A DNA stretch of 64,000 nt from Mesonia ostreae (GCF_031845265.1 NZ_JAVRBG010000001.1:62001-126000), one strand, 5' to 3'; shown: positions 32,597-41,970, counted from the stretch's first letter. The notes: a model not told the origin generated them from the letters alone. Program-made: numbers and translations.

Positions 32597-34456
32597 TCAT
32601 TGATTTAATTTTACTGCTTCTTCTCCATTCAAAGATTTGATAAATGCTATTAAATCTTGTTTTTCTTTATCAGAAAGATTTAAAGGATCTGGAGATAAGG
32701 TTTGATTAATCACTTTTAAGCCATTCCCTTCTCCTCCTCCATCATTATAAAAGTCAATAACTTCCTCCAAAGTATTGTAAGCTCCATTATGAAAATATGG
32801 CGCTGTTAGTCCAGCGTTTCTTACGGTTGTGGTTTTAAATGATTTTTCATAGACCCAAGCTTTTTCTTCAAAAATTTTATTTTCCCAACGGCCTTCATCA
32901 CTATCTAATACAACTTCTTGAGTTTGTGGATTTTTTAAAACACCTAAAATTTCACTTTCAGAATCACTATAAAAAGGAGGTACAAGTCCCGAAAAAGTAG
33001 GGGGAAAATGACAGGTAGCGCAATTGGCTTTTCCCATAAATAAATTGAAACCATTTTTTACTTCTTGTGGTAATACAGATTTTTCATTTTTTATAAATTC
33101 ATCAAACTCACTATCAAAACTGGTTAATGAAAGCACATAAGAAGATAGAGCTTTAGAAAAGTTTTCTCTAGTAATTTGATTTTTACCAAAAACCTTTTCA
33201 AAACTACTGGCATATGCTCTATTATCTGTCAATTTTTTTAAAATCGCATCGTAGGCAGTATTAAATTCTTCTGGATTAAAAATAACATGCTCTGCTTGCT
33301 GCTCTAACGAAAAAGCTCGTAGGTCATAGAAAAACCGTTCGGCATAAACTGCATTAAGCAATGTGGGAGAATTTCTCAACACCGTGCTCCCTTCTATATT
33401 ACTTAAAGATTTAGGTTGCCCATCGGTAAACGCTAACTTAGGATTATGGCAAGAAGCACAACTTATTTGTTGATTCTCGCTTAACGCGGAATCATAAAAA
33501 AGTTTCTCTCCTAGACTATTTAAGGCTTTAGAGTCTTCTTCTTTTTTTAATTCTGTAAAGAAATAAGGGTTGAGAAAATCTTCAGAAAATATAGACTCAC
33601 TTTTAGGATTCCAAGCAGAAATATAAGAGAGAAAATCTGGAACTTCTTTTTGTTCTAATTTTCCTAATTTTTGATATAAAGGATTGAGATAGGTTTTTAA
33701 AAATACCAGTCTATCAAAATCTTCAAAAGAAGTAGGTTGTTTTAAGTAGTGAATAGATTTAGAAAAAAGACTAATTACTTCTTTTAATTCTTTTGACGGA
33801 GCATGTTGATAAAAATCTTCTAAAAAGGCATTCATAGCCTCCATCGAGACTCTAGCTTCCTCTATAACGTTGAGTGAACCTGGAGTATCAAAACCTGTAA
33901 CTCCCAATGTGAAAATTCTAACCAACCCCAATCGCATAGCAGCAATTTCGTTCTCGGGTTCAATTGTTTTTGTTTTTAAGCCTTTATATAATAATTGATA
34001 AGAGTTAAAAAGTTTTCTACTATTAGAAGCGATTAGATTAGCGTCTAAATTTTCCTCATCTACGTGAACTAATTCATCTAATACCTGTAAGCCTTCCGGC
34101 GGAATAACATCAGGCAGCATACCCGATTTTTTTATATGTAATAAAGGGGCTCCATTAATATGTTCGTTCACATATTCTTGATGGTAAAAAGCTAAGTAGA
34201 ACTCAATCTTTTTATAAGAAAGTCGAGCCAATTTAACTGCCGCCCTTAGGTTTTCAATCTCTGCTTTATGTAATTTATAAGCATTAGCAGTCGAATCTAA
34301 ATGTACCAAAGACGTTTGTAGCTCATCTGCATAAGCCCAAAATCTATTGCTTTTATACTGATAATCAGTTTTTTCAGAAAAAGAAGAAAAGACAAAAAAT
34401 AGCATAACAAGCAAGCAAGACAAAAAAAAACTAAGTGTTTTAAAAGAAAGTCGCAT
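32597..34456 (-). CDS. Diheme cytochrome c peroxidase (MauG family) with N-terminal helical domain
   Basis: A 619-aa periplasmic protein. Signal peptide: MRLSFKTLSFFLSCLLVMLF. Residues about 30-290 are helical and resemble the imelysin-like N-terminal domain of some Bacteroidetes peroxidases (YLAFYHQEYVNEHINGAPL). The C-terminal half is a diheme peroxidase: CASCH at residues 333-337 (high- or low-potential heme) and CATCH at 479-483, with LRNSPTLLNAVYAERFFYD and FHNGAYNTLEEVIDFYNDGG typical of CcpA/MauG proteins. It would reduce peroxide or oxidise a partner protein. It lies 193 bp upstream of the PhoX gene on the same strand. Confidence 0.88.
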   Translation of the reverse strand: MRLSFKTLSFFLSCLLVMLFFVFSSFSEKTDYQYKSNRFWAYADELQTSLVHLDSTANAYKLHKAEIENLRAAVKLARLSYKKIEFYLAFYHQEYVNEHINGAPLLHIKKSGMLPDVIPPEGLQVLDELVHVDEENLDANLIASNSRKLFNSYQLLYKGLKTKTIEPENEIAAMRLGLVRIFTLGVTGFDTPGSLNVIEEARVSMEAMNAFLEDFYQHAPSKELKEVISLFSKSIHYLKQPTSFEDFDRLVFLKTYLNPLYQKLGKLEQKEVPDFLSYISAWNPKSESIFSEDFLNPYFFTELKKEEDSKALNSLGEKLFYDSALSENQQISCASCHNPKLAFTDGQPKSLSNIEGSTVLRNSPTLLNAVYAERFFYDLRAFSLEQQAEHVIFNPEEFNTAYDAILKKLTDNRAYASSFEKVFGKNQITRENFSKALSSYVLSLTSFDSEFDEFIKNEKSVLPQEVKNGFNLFMGKANCATCHFPPTFSGLVPPFYSDSESEILGVLKNPQTQEVVLDSDEGRWENKIFEEKAWVYEKSFKTTTVRNAGLTAPYFHNGAYNTLEEVIDFYNDGGGEGNGLKVINQTLSPDPLNLSDKEKQDLIAFIKSLNGEEAVKLNQ

Positions 34457-34643
34457 AAGTGATAAAAGTTATGCAGTAAACTTAATAGAGTATTTTTAGG
34501 CGTAGATTACCTAAAGATTATCAAAAAATTAAATTGCTTACTTAATTGATTAGAAACCACTTCTCTTTTCTACTTCTTGAGTCAATCCTATTCCTTTTTT
34601 TGTTATGCAGAGAAAATCGTAATTTTATCATTAAAACTATATT

Positions 34644-36113
34644 ATGAAAAAAATTACAACACTATTTCTCTTTTTAGCTTGTACGTTGATAGTTTCAGCT
34701 CAAAGCTATACTACTCCAAATAATGGAGGGAATTATGATTTAAACGATATCTTAAATTTGAGTCCGAGTACATTAAGCTACAACGGAACGGAGTATACCT
34801 TAACGGAAGATTTAATTATAGCTCCTACCGATACTTTTACTATTAGCACTCCCGAAACTTTAAATATCGCTGCTGATATTTTAATTACTATTGAAGGTAC
34901 CTTTACTTGCGATGCAGGAAATGATCAAATTGTAATCAAAGCAGTTGATAATACCAATCCTTACGAAGGTTTTAGATTTGAACAAAATGCTGATGTTCTT
35001 ATTAATAACACCTCTATAACCTACGGTGGAGGTTTAAAAGTTATCACACCCAACTTTACATTAACCGAAAGTTTTCTTTCTAATAATGTTTCTGGTGTAG
35101 CAACAGGAGCTGTTGTTTCTTTATCTAACGGAGCTCCACTTATAGAAAACAACAATTTCACTTTTAATGATTTACCAGCTATTTCATCGGGAGCTAATCA
35201 AACAGTTTCAGCTACGATAAAAGGAAATTACTTAGAAGGGAATAATCAATCAAATCAAAATAGACCACAAATAAATATGGGAGCTACTGGATTAGACACC
35301 TTAAGAATAACCAACAACACCATATTAGGCGATGCTTCTTTAGATCAAGTTGGAGGAATTGCAGTAGCCAATCTTTTGGGTGGAGAATTAAGAGCTATAC
35401 TTGATGATAATACCATTACCGATAATCGCTATGGAATAACAATCGCTGGAGGAAATTCTTTCGCTTACATAAGAAACAATATTATTGAAAATAACAATAC
35501 TCAAAACATTCCTTTTTCTGGAGGTAGTGGTATTTCTTTAAATTCAAATGCAGAGACTCAAACGATTATTGCTAGAAATAATGAAATTAGAAACAACCTT
35601 TGGGGAATTACACTTATAGGAGAAGCTTCTATCGATTTAGGAACTGTTAACGATCCTGGAGACAATATTTTTTCTGAAAACGGTAATAATGGAGTTGTTT
35701 ACGCGCTTTATAATAATACAGATAACACCATACAGGCTGTTTATAATTGCTGGGAAGAAGATATCACAGCTTCAGATATCCATGAAGTTGAGCCATATAT
35801 TTTTCATCAAACAGATGATGCATCTTTAGGAGAAGTAATTTTTACTCCTTTTAATTGTGCAGATCTTAGTGCTTCTACTAACCAAAATTTACAAATTAAT
35901 GTTTACCCCAATCCTTCTTTTGGAAACTTTTCTATAGAAAACACACAGAATTTTCAACAATTAAGGATCTATAACCTTAACGGAAAAAAGATAAAAACAT
36001 TTTCATTGACAAACAACCTTAATGAGATTAACACAGATTTATCTTCTGGGCTTTACCTATTAGAATTTAAGAAAAATAAGAAAAAAGCTTTTACAAAATT
36101 GATTATTAAATAA
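34644..36113 (+). CDS. T9SS-secreted right-handed beta-helix protein
   Basis: A 489-aa protein with a signal peptide (MKKITTLFLFLACTLIVSAQ), a central right-handed parallel beta-helix (about residues 50-390) with many short NNxI repeats (LIENNNFTFND, LRITNNTILGD, DDNTITDNRYGI, ARNNEIRNNLWGI), and a C-terminal type IX sorting domain (NVYPNPSFGNFSIENTQNFQ...LYLLEFKKNKKKAFTKLIIK). It is likely cell-surface or secreted and may bind or cleave a polysaccharide, as beta-helices often do, but no catalytic residues are visible. It has its own terminator (36135-36169). Confidence 0.88.
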   Translation: MKKITTLFLFLACTLIVSAQSYTTPNNGGNYDLNDILNLSPSTLSYNGTEYTLTEDLIIAPTDTFTISTPETLNIAADILITIEGTFTCDAGNDQIVIKAVDNTNPYEGFRFEQNADVLINNTSITYGGGLKVITPNFTLTESFLSNNVSGVATGAVVSLSNGAPLIENNNFTFNDLPAISSGANQTVSATIKGNYLEGNNQSNQNRPQINMGATGLDTLRITNNTILGDASLDQVGGIAVANLLGGELRAILDDNTITDNRYGITIAGGNSFAYIRNNIIENNNTQNIPFSGGSGISLNSNAETQTIIARNNEIRNNLWGITLIGEASIDLGTVNDPGDNIFSENGNNGVVYALYNNTDNTIQAVYNCWEEDITASDIHEVEPYIFHQTDDASLGEVIFTPFNCADLSASTNQNLQINVYPNPSFGNFSIENTQNFQQLRIYNLNGKKIKTFSLTNNLNEINTDLSSGLYLLEFKKNKKKAFTKLIIK

Positions 36114-36134
36114 GCATTAAAATTTAAACTGTCA

Positions 36135-36169
36135 ACAAAAAGAAAAGTGAAAACTTTTCTTTTTGTTTT
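36135..36169 (+). terminator. Intrinsic terminator of the beta-helix protein gene
   Basis: A 13-bp perfect stem, ACAAAAAGAAAAG / CTTTTCTTTTTGT (36135-36147 and 36154-36166), with a 6-base loop, is followed by a short T-run, just before the next promoter box. Confidence 0.75.
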
Positions 36170-36180
36170 TAATAGCATTC

Positions 36181-36188
36181 TATCTTTG
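36181..36188 (+). promoter_or_regulatory. -7 promoter element (TATCTTTG) four bases before the BaiN start codon
   Basis: TATCTTTG at 36181-36188 is followed by only 4 bases and then the ATG at 36193. A TTG at 36163-36165 is 15 bases upstream, slightly short of the usual 17-23 spacer. The transcript start should fall on or next to the start codon, so the mRNA may be leaderless. Confidence 0.55.
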
Positions 36189-36192
36189 TCGT

Positions 36193-37401
36193 ATGCAAAA
36201 TGTATTTGATGTTATTATTGTGGGTGGTGGTGCAGCTGGCTTTTTTACCGCCATTCAAATTGCCGAACACAATCATAAAAAACGTATTCTTATTTTAGAA
36301 CGAGGAAAAGAAGTACTTACCAAGGTGAAAATCTCTGGTGGTGGTCGTTGCAATGTAACCCACGCCGAATTTATTCCGCAAGAATTGGTTAAAAACTATC
36401 CCAGAGGAGAGCGAGAATTGCTTGGTCCTTTTCACCAATTTATGACTGGCGATACGATTGAATGGTTTGAAAAACAAGGCGTGGAGCTTAAAATTGAAGA
36501 AGACGGAAGAATGTTTCCTGTAAGTGATTCTTCCCAAACCATCATCGATTGTTTTCTTAAAAAAACGCAAGATTTAGGGATTGAAATCAGAACTTTAGAA
36601 TCTGTAAAAGATTTTTTTAAGAAAGAAGGTCTTTGGAATCTCACCACCAAATCTACAACTTACCAAACCGAAAAATTGGTGATTGCAACTGGAAGCAACC
36701 CAAAAATATGGAATCACTTACAAGAGTTAAAGCATCACATTGCATCTCCGGTTCCTTCATTGTTTACGTTTAATACCAAAGACGAGCGCGTTCAAGGATT
36801 GGCAGGAATTAGCACCTATGCTTCCGTAAAGGTAGTGGGGGAAAAATTAGAAAGTGAAGGGCCGTTATTAATAACGCATTGGGGTTTCAGCGGACCGGGG
36901 ATTTTAAAACTTTCGGCTTGGGGAGCGCAAAAGCTTTTTGAGAAAGACTATCAGTTTCAATTAGAAATTAACTGGCTTGGTTACGCTTCCGCGGAAGCGG
37001 CACTAGAAAAACTATTGAAAGTAAAAAAGCAGCATCCCAAGCAGCAAATCGCCACCTACGCACAATTAAATCTACCCAAACGTTTGTGGCAGCAATTGGT
37101 AGCCGCAAGTATTCCTAAAAACAGAATGTGGGCAGAAGTGAGCACCAAAGAATTGAAAAATTTATGTGAAGAACTAACGCAAGGAATTTATCACATACAA
37201 GGCAAAAGCACTTTTAAAGAAGAATTTGTGACAGCCGGTGGAGTGGAATTAAAGGAAATTAACTTTAAAACTATGGAAAGTAAATTGCAAGAAAACTTGT
37301 TTTTTGCCGGAGAAGTGATCAATATAGACGCTATTACAGGCGGATTTAACTTTCAAAATGCGTGGACAAGTGCGTTTATCGCGGCACGTGCTATAAGTTA
37401 A
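36193..37401 (+). CDS. BaiN/HI0933-family flavoprotein (NAD(P)/FAD-dependent oxidoreductase)
   Basis: A 402-aa flavoenzyme. The FAD-binding Rossmann motif is IIVGGGAAGFFTAIQIAEHN (residues about 7-26), followed by the family motif VKISGGGRCNVTHAE (about 46-60) and the C-terminal signature FVTAGGVELKEINFKTMESK and GEVINIDAITGGFNFQNAWTSA. HI0933-type proteins are widespread with little-known function, some reducing bile acid steroids. The start at 36193 is favoured over 36163, which overlaps the terminator and promoter. It runs into the SBF transporter gene 4 bp later. Confidence 0.9.
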   Translation: MQNVFDVIIVGGGAAGFFTAIQIAEHNHKKRILILERGKEVLTKVKISGGGRCNVTHAEFIPQELVKNYPRGERELLGPFHQFMTGDTIEWFEKQGVELKIEEDGRMFPVSDSSQTIIDCFLKKTQDLGIEIRTLESVKDFFKKEGLWNLTTKSTTYQTEKLVIATGSNPKIWNHLQELKHHIASPVPSLFTFNTKDERVQGLAGISTYASVKVVGEKLESEGPLLITHWGFSGPGILKLSAWGAQKLFEKDYQFQLEINWLGYASAEAALEKLLKVKKQHPKQQIATYAQLNLPKRLWQQLVAASIPKNRMWAEVSTKELKNLCEELTQGIYHIQGKSTFKEEFVTAGGVELKEINFKTMESKLQENLFFAGEVINIDAITGGFNFQNAWTSAFIAARAIS

Positions 37402-37405
37402 GTGT

Positions 37406-38356
37406 ATGAAAAAGCATTTATTTATTCTGGCTCTGTTATTAGCCATTTTAGCTTCCTATGTAGTTCCGCAACTTTCAGAAATTTTACCCTTAAGAATTAT
37501 TACTGATGTTGGAATTGCCTTTATTTTCTTCTTTTATGGCTTAAAATTATCACCCACCGAACTTAAATTGGGAATGCGTAATTACAAGTTACATCTGCTA
37601 ATACAAGCAGCGACTTTTATTGTTTTCCCCGTATTGGTACTGCTATTGTATCCTGTATTTTCTTCTGAAGAATCCTACACGTATTGGCTTGCTTTCTTAT
37701 TTTTAGCCGCCTTGCCTTCTACCGTTTCTTCTTCTGTAGTGATGGTTTCTTTGGCAAAAGGGAATATCCCCGCAGCCATTTTTAATGCGAGTTTATCTGG
37801 AATTATAGGCGTAGTTATTACTCCGCTGTGGCTTAGTTTTTTTCTAGATACTTCAGAAAATGACATCTCTTTCTTGGATGTATTTAGCAAATTAGGAATT
37901 CAAATCCTTATTCCGTTGGGGATAGGTTTTTTACTTCATAAATATGTTAAGAATATAGTAGCTAAGTACAAGGGCAAATTAAGCGTTTTCGATAAAAGTG
38001 TGATTGTTCTCATCGTTTATAATAGTTTTAGTCACTCTTTTAAGGCTAATATTTTTAGTGATTTATCTATTTTAGACCTAATTACTATTTTAGGTGGCGT
38101 TGTAGCATTATTTTTTACTATTTATGCGCTTATGGGATTTTTATCTAAGAAACTTCATTTCTCTAAGGAAGATGAGATTACAGCTAGATTTTGCGGTTCA
38201 AAAAAATCGTTGGTTCACGGTTCTGTAATGCTTCAGGTTTTGTTTGGGAATGCTCCCAGTGCAGGAATCTTTTTAATTCCCATTATGCTGTATCATATAT
38301 TTCAACTGATGGTTGTTGCCGTATTTGCGAATAAATTTCAGCAGAGAAAAAGTTAA
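37406..38356 (+). CDS. Bile acid:sodium symporter family protein (SBF-like)
   Basis: A 316-aa integral membrane protein with about 10 hydrophobic helices. Family features: a first helix FILALLLAILASYVVPQL, FFFYGLKLSPTELKLGMRN at residues about 45-65, FLAALPSTVSSSVVMVSLAKGN in the middle, and FCGSKKSLVHGSVMLQVLFG near residue 265. This is the SLC10A7/YfeH-like branch of sodium-coupled symporters. The substrate is unknown. It starts 4 bases after the BaiN stop, so the two are probably one transcript. Confidence 0.88.
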   Translation: MKKHLFILALLLAILASYVVPQLSEILPLRIITDVGIAFIFFFYGLKLSPTELKLGMRNYKLHLLIQAATFIVFPVLVLLLYPVFSSEESYTYWLAFLFLAALPSTVSSSVVMVSLAKGNIPAAIFNASLSGIIGVVITPLWLSFFLDTSENDISFLDVFSKLGIQILIPLGIGFLLHKYVKNIVAKYKGKLSVFDKSVIVLIVYNSFSHSFKANIFSDLSILDLITILGGVVALFFTIYALMGFLSKKLHFSKEDEITARFCGSKKSLVHGSVMLQVLFGNAPSAGIFLIPIMLYHIFQLMVVAVFANKFQQRKS

Positions 38357-38385
38357 TAGGTTTAGATAAAGAGGTAAAATAATCC

Positions 38386-38859
38386 TTAATTAAGTCTCCA
38401 AATTTCATAATTAAGTATGGCTGCAAATGCTAGCCAAAGAATATAAGGAATTAATAAATAGCCCGCTAAAGGCGAAACTACTTTAAACCATCTCATCGTA
38501 AAAAGCACCAAGATAAATAGAGAAATAACAATGATTAAGCTCAATAAAGGGAGCTTTAAACCAAAGAATACAATCGACCAAGCGGTGTTAAGTAACAGTA
38601 AAAATCCGAAATGATAAAGAGCAGTTTTAACCCAAACGTGGTGCAATCCTTTATTCCACACTAAGCCCAAAGCAATTCCCATTAAGATATATAAAGCAGT
38701 AGCAATTGGACCAAAAAACCAATTTGGTGGTGTAAATGCTGGTTTTTCTAAGGTTAGATACCAACTATCCAACCCAGATTGAGTGATAATAACGTCTACA
38801 AATCCCACCAATAAACAAACCAGAATTGAAATGGAAATATATTTCAGTTTGCTATTCAT
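38386..38859 (-). CDS. tspO: TspO/MBR family protein
   Basis: A 157-aa protein with five membrane helices. The TspO signature is clear: WYLTLEKPAFTPPNWFFGP (residues about 33-51), WNKGLHHVWVKTALYHFGFL and WFKVVSPLAGYLLIPYILWL...FAAILNYEIWRLN. TspO proteins bind porphyrins and sterol-like ligands; in bacteria they are linked to tetrapyrrole handling and stress. It stands alone, convergent with the SBF transporter gene. Confidence 0.9.
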   Translation of the reverse strand: MNSKLKYISISILVCLLVGFVDVIITQSGLDSWYLTLEKPAFTPPNWFFGPIATALYILMGIALGLVWNKGLHHVWVKTALYHFGFLLLLNTAWSIVFFGLKLPLLSLIIVISLFILVLFTMRWFKVVSPLAGYLLIPYILWLAFAAILNYEIWRLN

Positions 38860-38932
38860 GACTTTTAAGTTTAGATAGCTGTAATTTATAAATTTATTTT
38901 TACAATCTCCATAAAAATGCTTTTATGAAGAT

Positions 38933-38940
38933 TATATTTG
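38933..38940 (+). promoter_or_regulatory. -7 promoter element for the mevalonate operon
   Basis: TATATTTG at 38933-38940, 15 bases before the mvaD ATG at 38956. A TTG -33 box is not evident. The element supports the start at 38956, since a start at 38938 would lie inside it. Confidence 0.55.
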
Positions 38941-38955
38941 CTGAAAATTTTGGTT

Positions 38956-40032
38956 ATGCAAGAACAGCAGTTTATTCCATCAAAGAAATTTCAACTTCCA
39001 AAAGAAGGTCGTGTAGCCTGGGAATCGCCCAGTAATATCGCTTTGGTAAAATACTGGGGGAAATACGGAGAACAATTGCCTAAAAATGCTTCGATAAGTT
39101 TTACGCTTTCGCATTGTAAAACGACTACACAACTAAGCTTTGAGAAGAAAGATACTATAGAAAATTTTTCTTTTGAAATTTACCTTGACGGAAAACGAAC
39201 TGAAAGTTTTGAACCAAAAATTAAGAAGTTTTTTGAACGCGTAGAGGTTTATCTTCCGTTCTTAAAACAGTATCACTTTAAGATTGAAACCCAGAATTCT
39301 TTTCCGCACAGTAGTGGAATTGCATCTTCAGCAAGCGGAATGAGTGCTTTAGCTTTATGTTTATTGCAATTAGAACGACAAGCAGATTCCGCTATGACGG
39401 AAGAATTTTTCAACAAAAAAGCATCGTTTTTAGCTAGATTGGGATCGGGAAGCGCGGCGAGAAGTATTCAAGGAAATCTGGTGGTTTGGGGCAAACATAA
39501 ATCGGTTAAAAACAGCTCAAATCTTTACGGAGTAGCATATGATGGTCTTCACGATATTTTTAAAGAGTATCAAGACACTATTTTACTCGTAGATCGCGGT
39601 GAAAAACAAGTGAGTAGTACTGTGGGTCATGACTTGATGCACAATCACCCTTTTGCAGACCAACGCTTTAAGCAGGCTAACGAGAATTTAGAAAAACTAC
39701 TACCCGTTTTAGCTTCTGGTAACCTAGAGGAATTTATCCACATCGTTGAGCAAGAAGCTTTGTCGTTACACGCAATGATGATGACGAGCCATCCCTATTT
39801 TATCTTAATGAAGCCCAACACACTGCAAATTATCAATAAAATTTGGGAATTTAGAAAATCGCATAACAGTAAGGTGTGTTTCACTTTAGATGCTGGCGCG
39901 AATGTACATGTGCTCTATCCTAAGAAAGAAAAAGAACAAGTTTTAGATTTCATTAAGAATCAGTTAGTTGTATATTGTCAAAAAGCGATGTATCTTTGTG
40001 ATGAGGTAGGCTCTGGAGCAAAATCTATATAA
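38956..40032 (+). CDS. mvaD: Diphosphomevalonate decarboxylase
   Basis: A 358-aa GHMP-superfamily enzyme that converts mevalonate diphosphate to isopentenyl diphosphate. Visible are the N-terminal SPSNIALVKYWGKYGEQLPKNASIS segment, the ATP-binding loop FPHSSGIASSASGMSALA (residues about 115-132), the active-site LGSGSAARSIQGNLVVWG, and FTLDAGANVHVLYP near the C-terminus. It is the first gene of a three-gene isoprenoid/lipid operon with mevalonate kinase (28 bp downstream) and a UbiA prenyltransferase. Confidence 0.94.
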   Translation: MQEQQFIPSKKFQLPKEGRVAWESPSNIALVKYWGKYGEQLPKNASISFTLSHCKTTTQLSFEKKDTIENFSFEIYLDGKRTESFEPKIKKFFERVEVYLPFLKQYHFKIETQNSFPHSSGIASSASGMSALALCLLQLERQADSAMTEEFFNKKASFLARLGSGSAARSIQGNLVVWGKHKSVKNSSNLYGVAYDGLHDIFKEYQDTILLVDRGEKQVSSTVGHDLMHNHPFADQRFKQANENLEKLLPVLASGNLEEFIHIVEQEALSLHAMMMTSHPYFILMKPNTLQIINKIWEFRKSHNSKVCFTLDAGANVHVLYPKKEKEQVLDFIKNQLVVYCQKAMYLCDEVGSGAKSI

Positions 40033-40060
40033 TTTTGCTTGAAAGCATTAAAGCGACACT

Positions 40061-40999
40061 ATGAAAGGACCATTATTTTATTCAAAAATCTTATTATTTG
40101 GGGAATACGGAATCATAAAAGACTCTAAGGGTCTATCTATCCCATACAATTTTTATAATGGTGCATTAAAATCTAGCGATTCTCTTACCGAAGATCAATT
40201 AAAATCCAATCAAAATTTAAAGCGTTTTGCAGAGTACTTGAGAAAGTTAACTCAAGACAAACCAGCATTAATTAATTTTGATTTCGAAGAACTTGAAGAA
40301 GACATCCAGAACGGAATGTATTTTGACAGTAGCATTCCACAAGGCTATGGTGTAGGAAGTAGCGGTGCTTTAGTCGCTGCGATATACGAAAAATACGCCT
40401 TTCAAAAAATTACCGTTCTTGAAAGTTTAACTCGAGAGAAGTTATTAAATCTTAAAACTATTTTTGGAGAAATGGAATCTTTCTTTCATGGAAAGTCCTC
40501 TGGTTTAGACCCTTTAAATAGTTACTTAAGTTTACCTATTCTCATCAATTCTAAAGATCATATAGAAGCTGCAGGTATTCCTTCCCAAGCGATTAATGGA
40601 AAAGGTGCAGTATTTTTAATTGATAGTGGTATTGTAGGAGAAACTGCTCCAATGGTAAATATCTTTATGGAAAACATGAAGCAAGAAGGCTTTAGACAAA
40701 TGCTTAAGAATAAGTTTACTAAACATACCGATGCTTGCGTAGACGATTTTTTAAAAGGTGATGTGAAATCTCTTTTCGGAAATATTAAACAGCTTTCTAA
40801 TGTGGTTCTTGATAATTTCAAACCAATGATTCCTAAGCAATTCCATCAACTTTGGAAGGAAGGAATTGATACCAATGCGTATTATTTAAAATTATGCGGA
40901 TCTGGCGGTGGCGGCTACATCTTAGGCTTTACCGAAGATATGGATAAAGCTAAAAAGGCATTGAAAGACTACAACTTAGAAGTAGTTTATAATTTTTAA
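40061..40999 (+). CDS. Mevalonate kinase-like GHMP kinase
   Basis: A 312-aa GHMP kinase. The N-terminus is KILLFGEYGIIKDSKGLSIP, the ATP loop is GYGVGSSGALVAAIYEKY (residues about 94-111), ESFFHGKSSGLDPLNSYLSLP is the substrate segment, and LCGSGGGGYILGFTED is the C-terminal motif 3. The position between mvaD and a prenyltransferase supports a mevalonate kinase role (mevalonate to 5-phosphomevalonate); phosphomevalonate kinase is a possible alternative. Length is normal. Confidence 0.9.
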   Translation: MKGPLFYSKILLFGEYGIIKDSKGLSIPYNFYNGALKSSDSLTEDQLKSNQNLKRFAEYLRKLTQDKPALINFDFEELEEDIQNGMYFDSSIPQGYGVGSSGALVAAIYEKYAFQKITVLESLTREKLLNLKTIFGEMESFFHGKSSGLDPLNSYLSLPILINSKDHIEAAGIPSQAINGKGAVFLIDSGIVGETAPMVNIFMENMKQEGFRQMLKNKFTKHTDACVDDFLKGDVKSLFGNIKQLSNVVLDNFKPMIPKQFHQLWKEGIDTNAYYLKLCGSGGGGYILGFTEDMDKAKKALKDYNLEVVYNF

Positions 41000-41008
41000 A
41001 ATTTTTAG

Positions 41009-41917
41009 ATGTCTTCTAAAAAGAACAGACACCTACTGCTAAAATTAGCAAGTTTGTTCTCTGTCGTAAGAGGCTATAATATCTTGGTGATTATAGCGGC
41101 GCAATACCTTACTTCTATCTACATTCTTGCGCCAAACAAACCTTTAGCTGAAGTTTTATTTGACACTAATTTGTTTATTATCGTACTAGCATCTGCGCTA
41201 GCGATAGCTTCAGGATATATTATCAATAACTTTTACGATACCGAAAAGGACTTAATCAATAGACCACAAAAAACGTTTTTAGATAATTACATTAGTCAAA
41301 AGACAAAACTTTCGATGTATTTTACGCTAAATATAGTGTCGGTCATTCTTGCAAGTTACGTCTCTTTTAAAGCAGTATTATTTTTCTCTGTATATATTTT
41401 CTTTTTGTGGTTTTATTCGCATAAACTTAAAAAATATCCATTTATAGGTAATTTAACGGCTTCTGTTCTTGCTGTAATGCCATTTTTTGTAGTATTTGTA
41501 TTTTATCAAAATTTTGATCTTATTATTTTTATTCATGCCACCTATCTATTTCTCATTATCTCCATTCGAGAATTAGTCAAGGATCTAGAAAACTTAAAAG
41601 GAGATTTTACACAAGAATACAATACCATTCCCGTAACTTACGGAGTAGCATTTACTAAAAAGATCGCCACTGTTTTAGTAGCACTAACCGCTATCCCTAC
41701 CCTACTACTTTTGGTGCGAGATTTTAATATAGGGTATATGTATTACTATTTTCTTATTGCTTTCTTTTTATTGATTGCCTTTTTATATTTTTTATGGAAA
41801 TCGAAGTCCAAACTTCAATATACCGTTCTACATAACTTATTAAAACTCATTATTGTATTGGGAGTTTTTAGTATTCTACTTATTGATATCGACGTAGTTT
41901 TAAACCGTATTTTTTAG
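41009..41917 (+). CDS. Geranylgeranylglycerol-phosphate geranylgeranyltransferase-like UbiA prenyltransferase
   Basis: A 302-aa membrane protein with about 8 helices. The first aspartate motif is NNFYDTEKDLINRP (residues about 69-82) and the second is RELVKDLENLKGDFTQEYNT, both typical of UbiA. The length and the operon with mevalonate genes fit the archaeal-type digeranylgeranylglyceryl phosphate synthase branch found in Bacteroidetes, which would make a membrane ether lipid precursor. A quinone prenyltransferase role is the main alternative. It starts 9 bp after the kinase gene. Confidence 0.82.
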   Translation: MSSKKNRHLLLKLASLFSVVRGYNILVIIAAQYLTSIYILAPNKPLAEVLFDTNLFIIVLASALAIASGYIINNFYDTEKDLINRPQKTFLDNYISQKTKLSMYFTLNIVSVILASYVSFKAVLFFSVYIFFLWFYSHKLKKYPFIGNLTASVLAVMPFFVVFVFYQNFDLIIFIHATYLFLIISIRELVKDLENLKGDFTQEYNTIPVTYGVAFTKKIATVLVALTAIPTLLLLVRDFNIGYMYYYFLIAFFLLIAFLYFLWKSKSKLQYTVLHNLLKLIIVLGVFSILLIDIDVVLNRIF

Positions 41918-41962
41918 ATATTTATATTACGTAGCGTGATTAAAAACTATTTATTTATATTG

Positions 41963-41970
41963 TACCTTTG
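41963..41970 (+). promoter_or_regulatory. -7 promoter element for the RluB-type gene
   Basis: TACCTTTG at 41963-41970 lies 15 bases before the ATG at 41986. It supports that start over the one at 41968, which falls in the box. No clear -33 TTG is visible. Confidence 0.55.
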
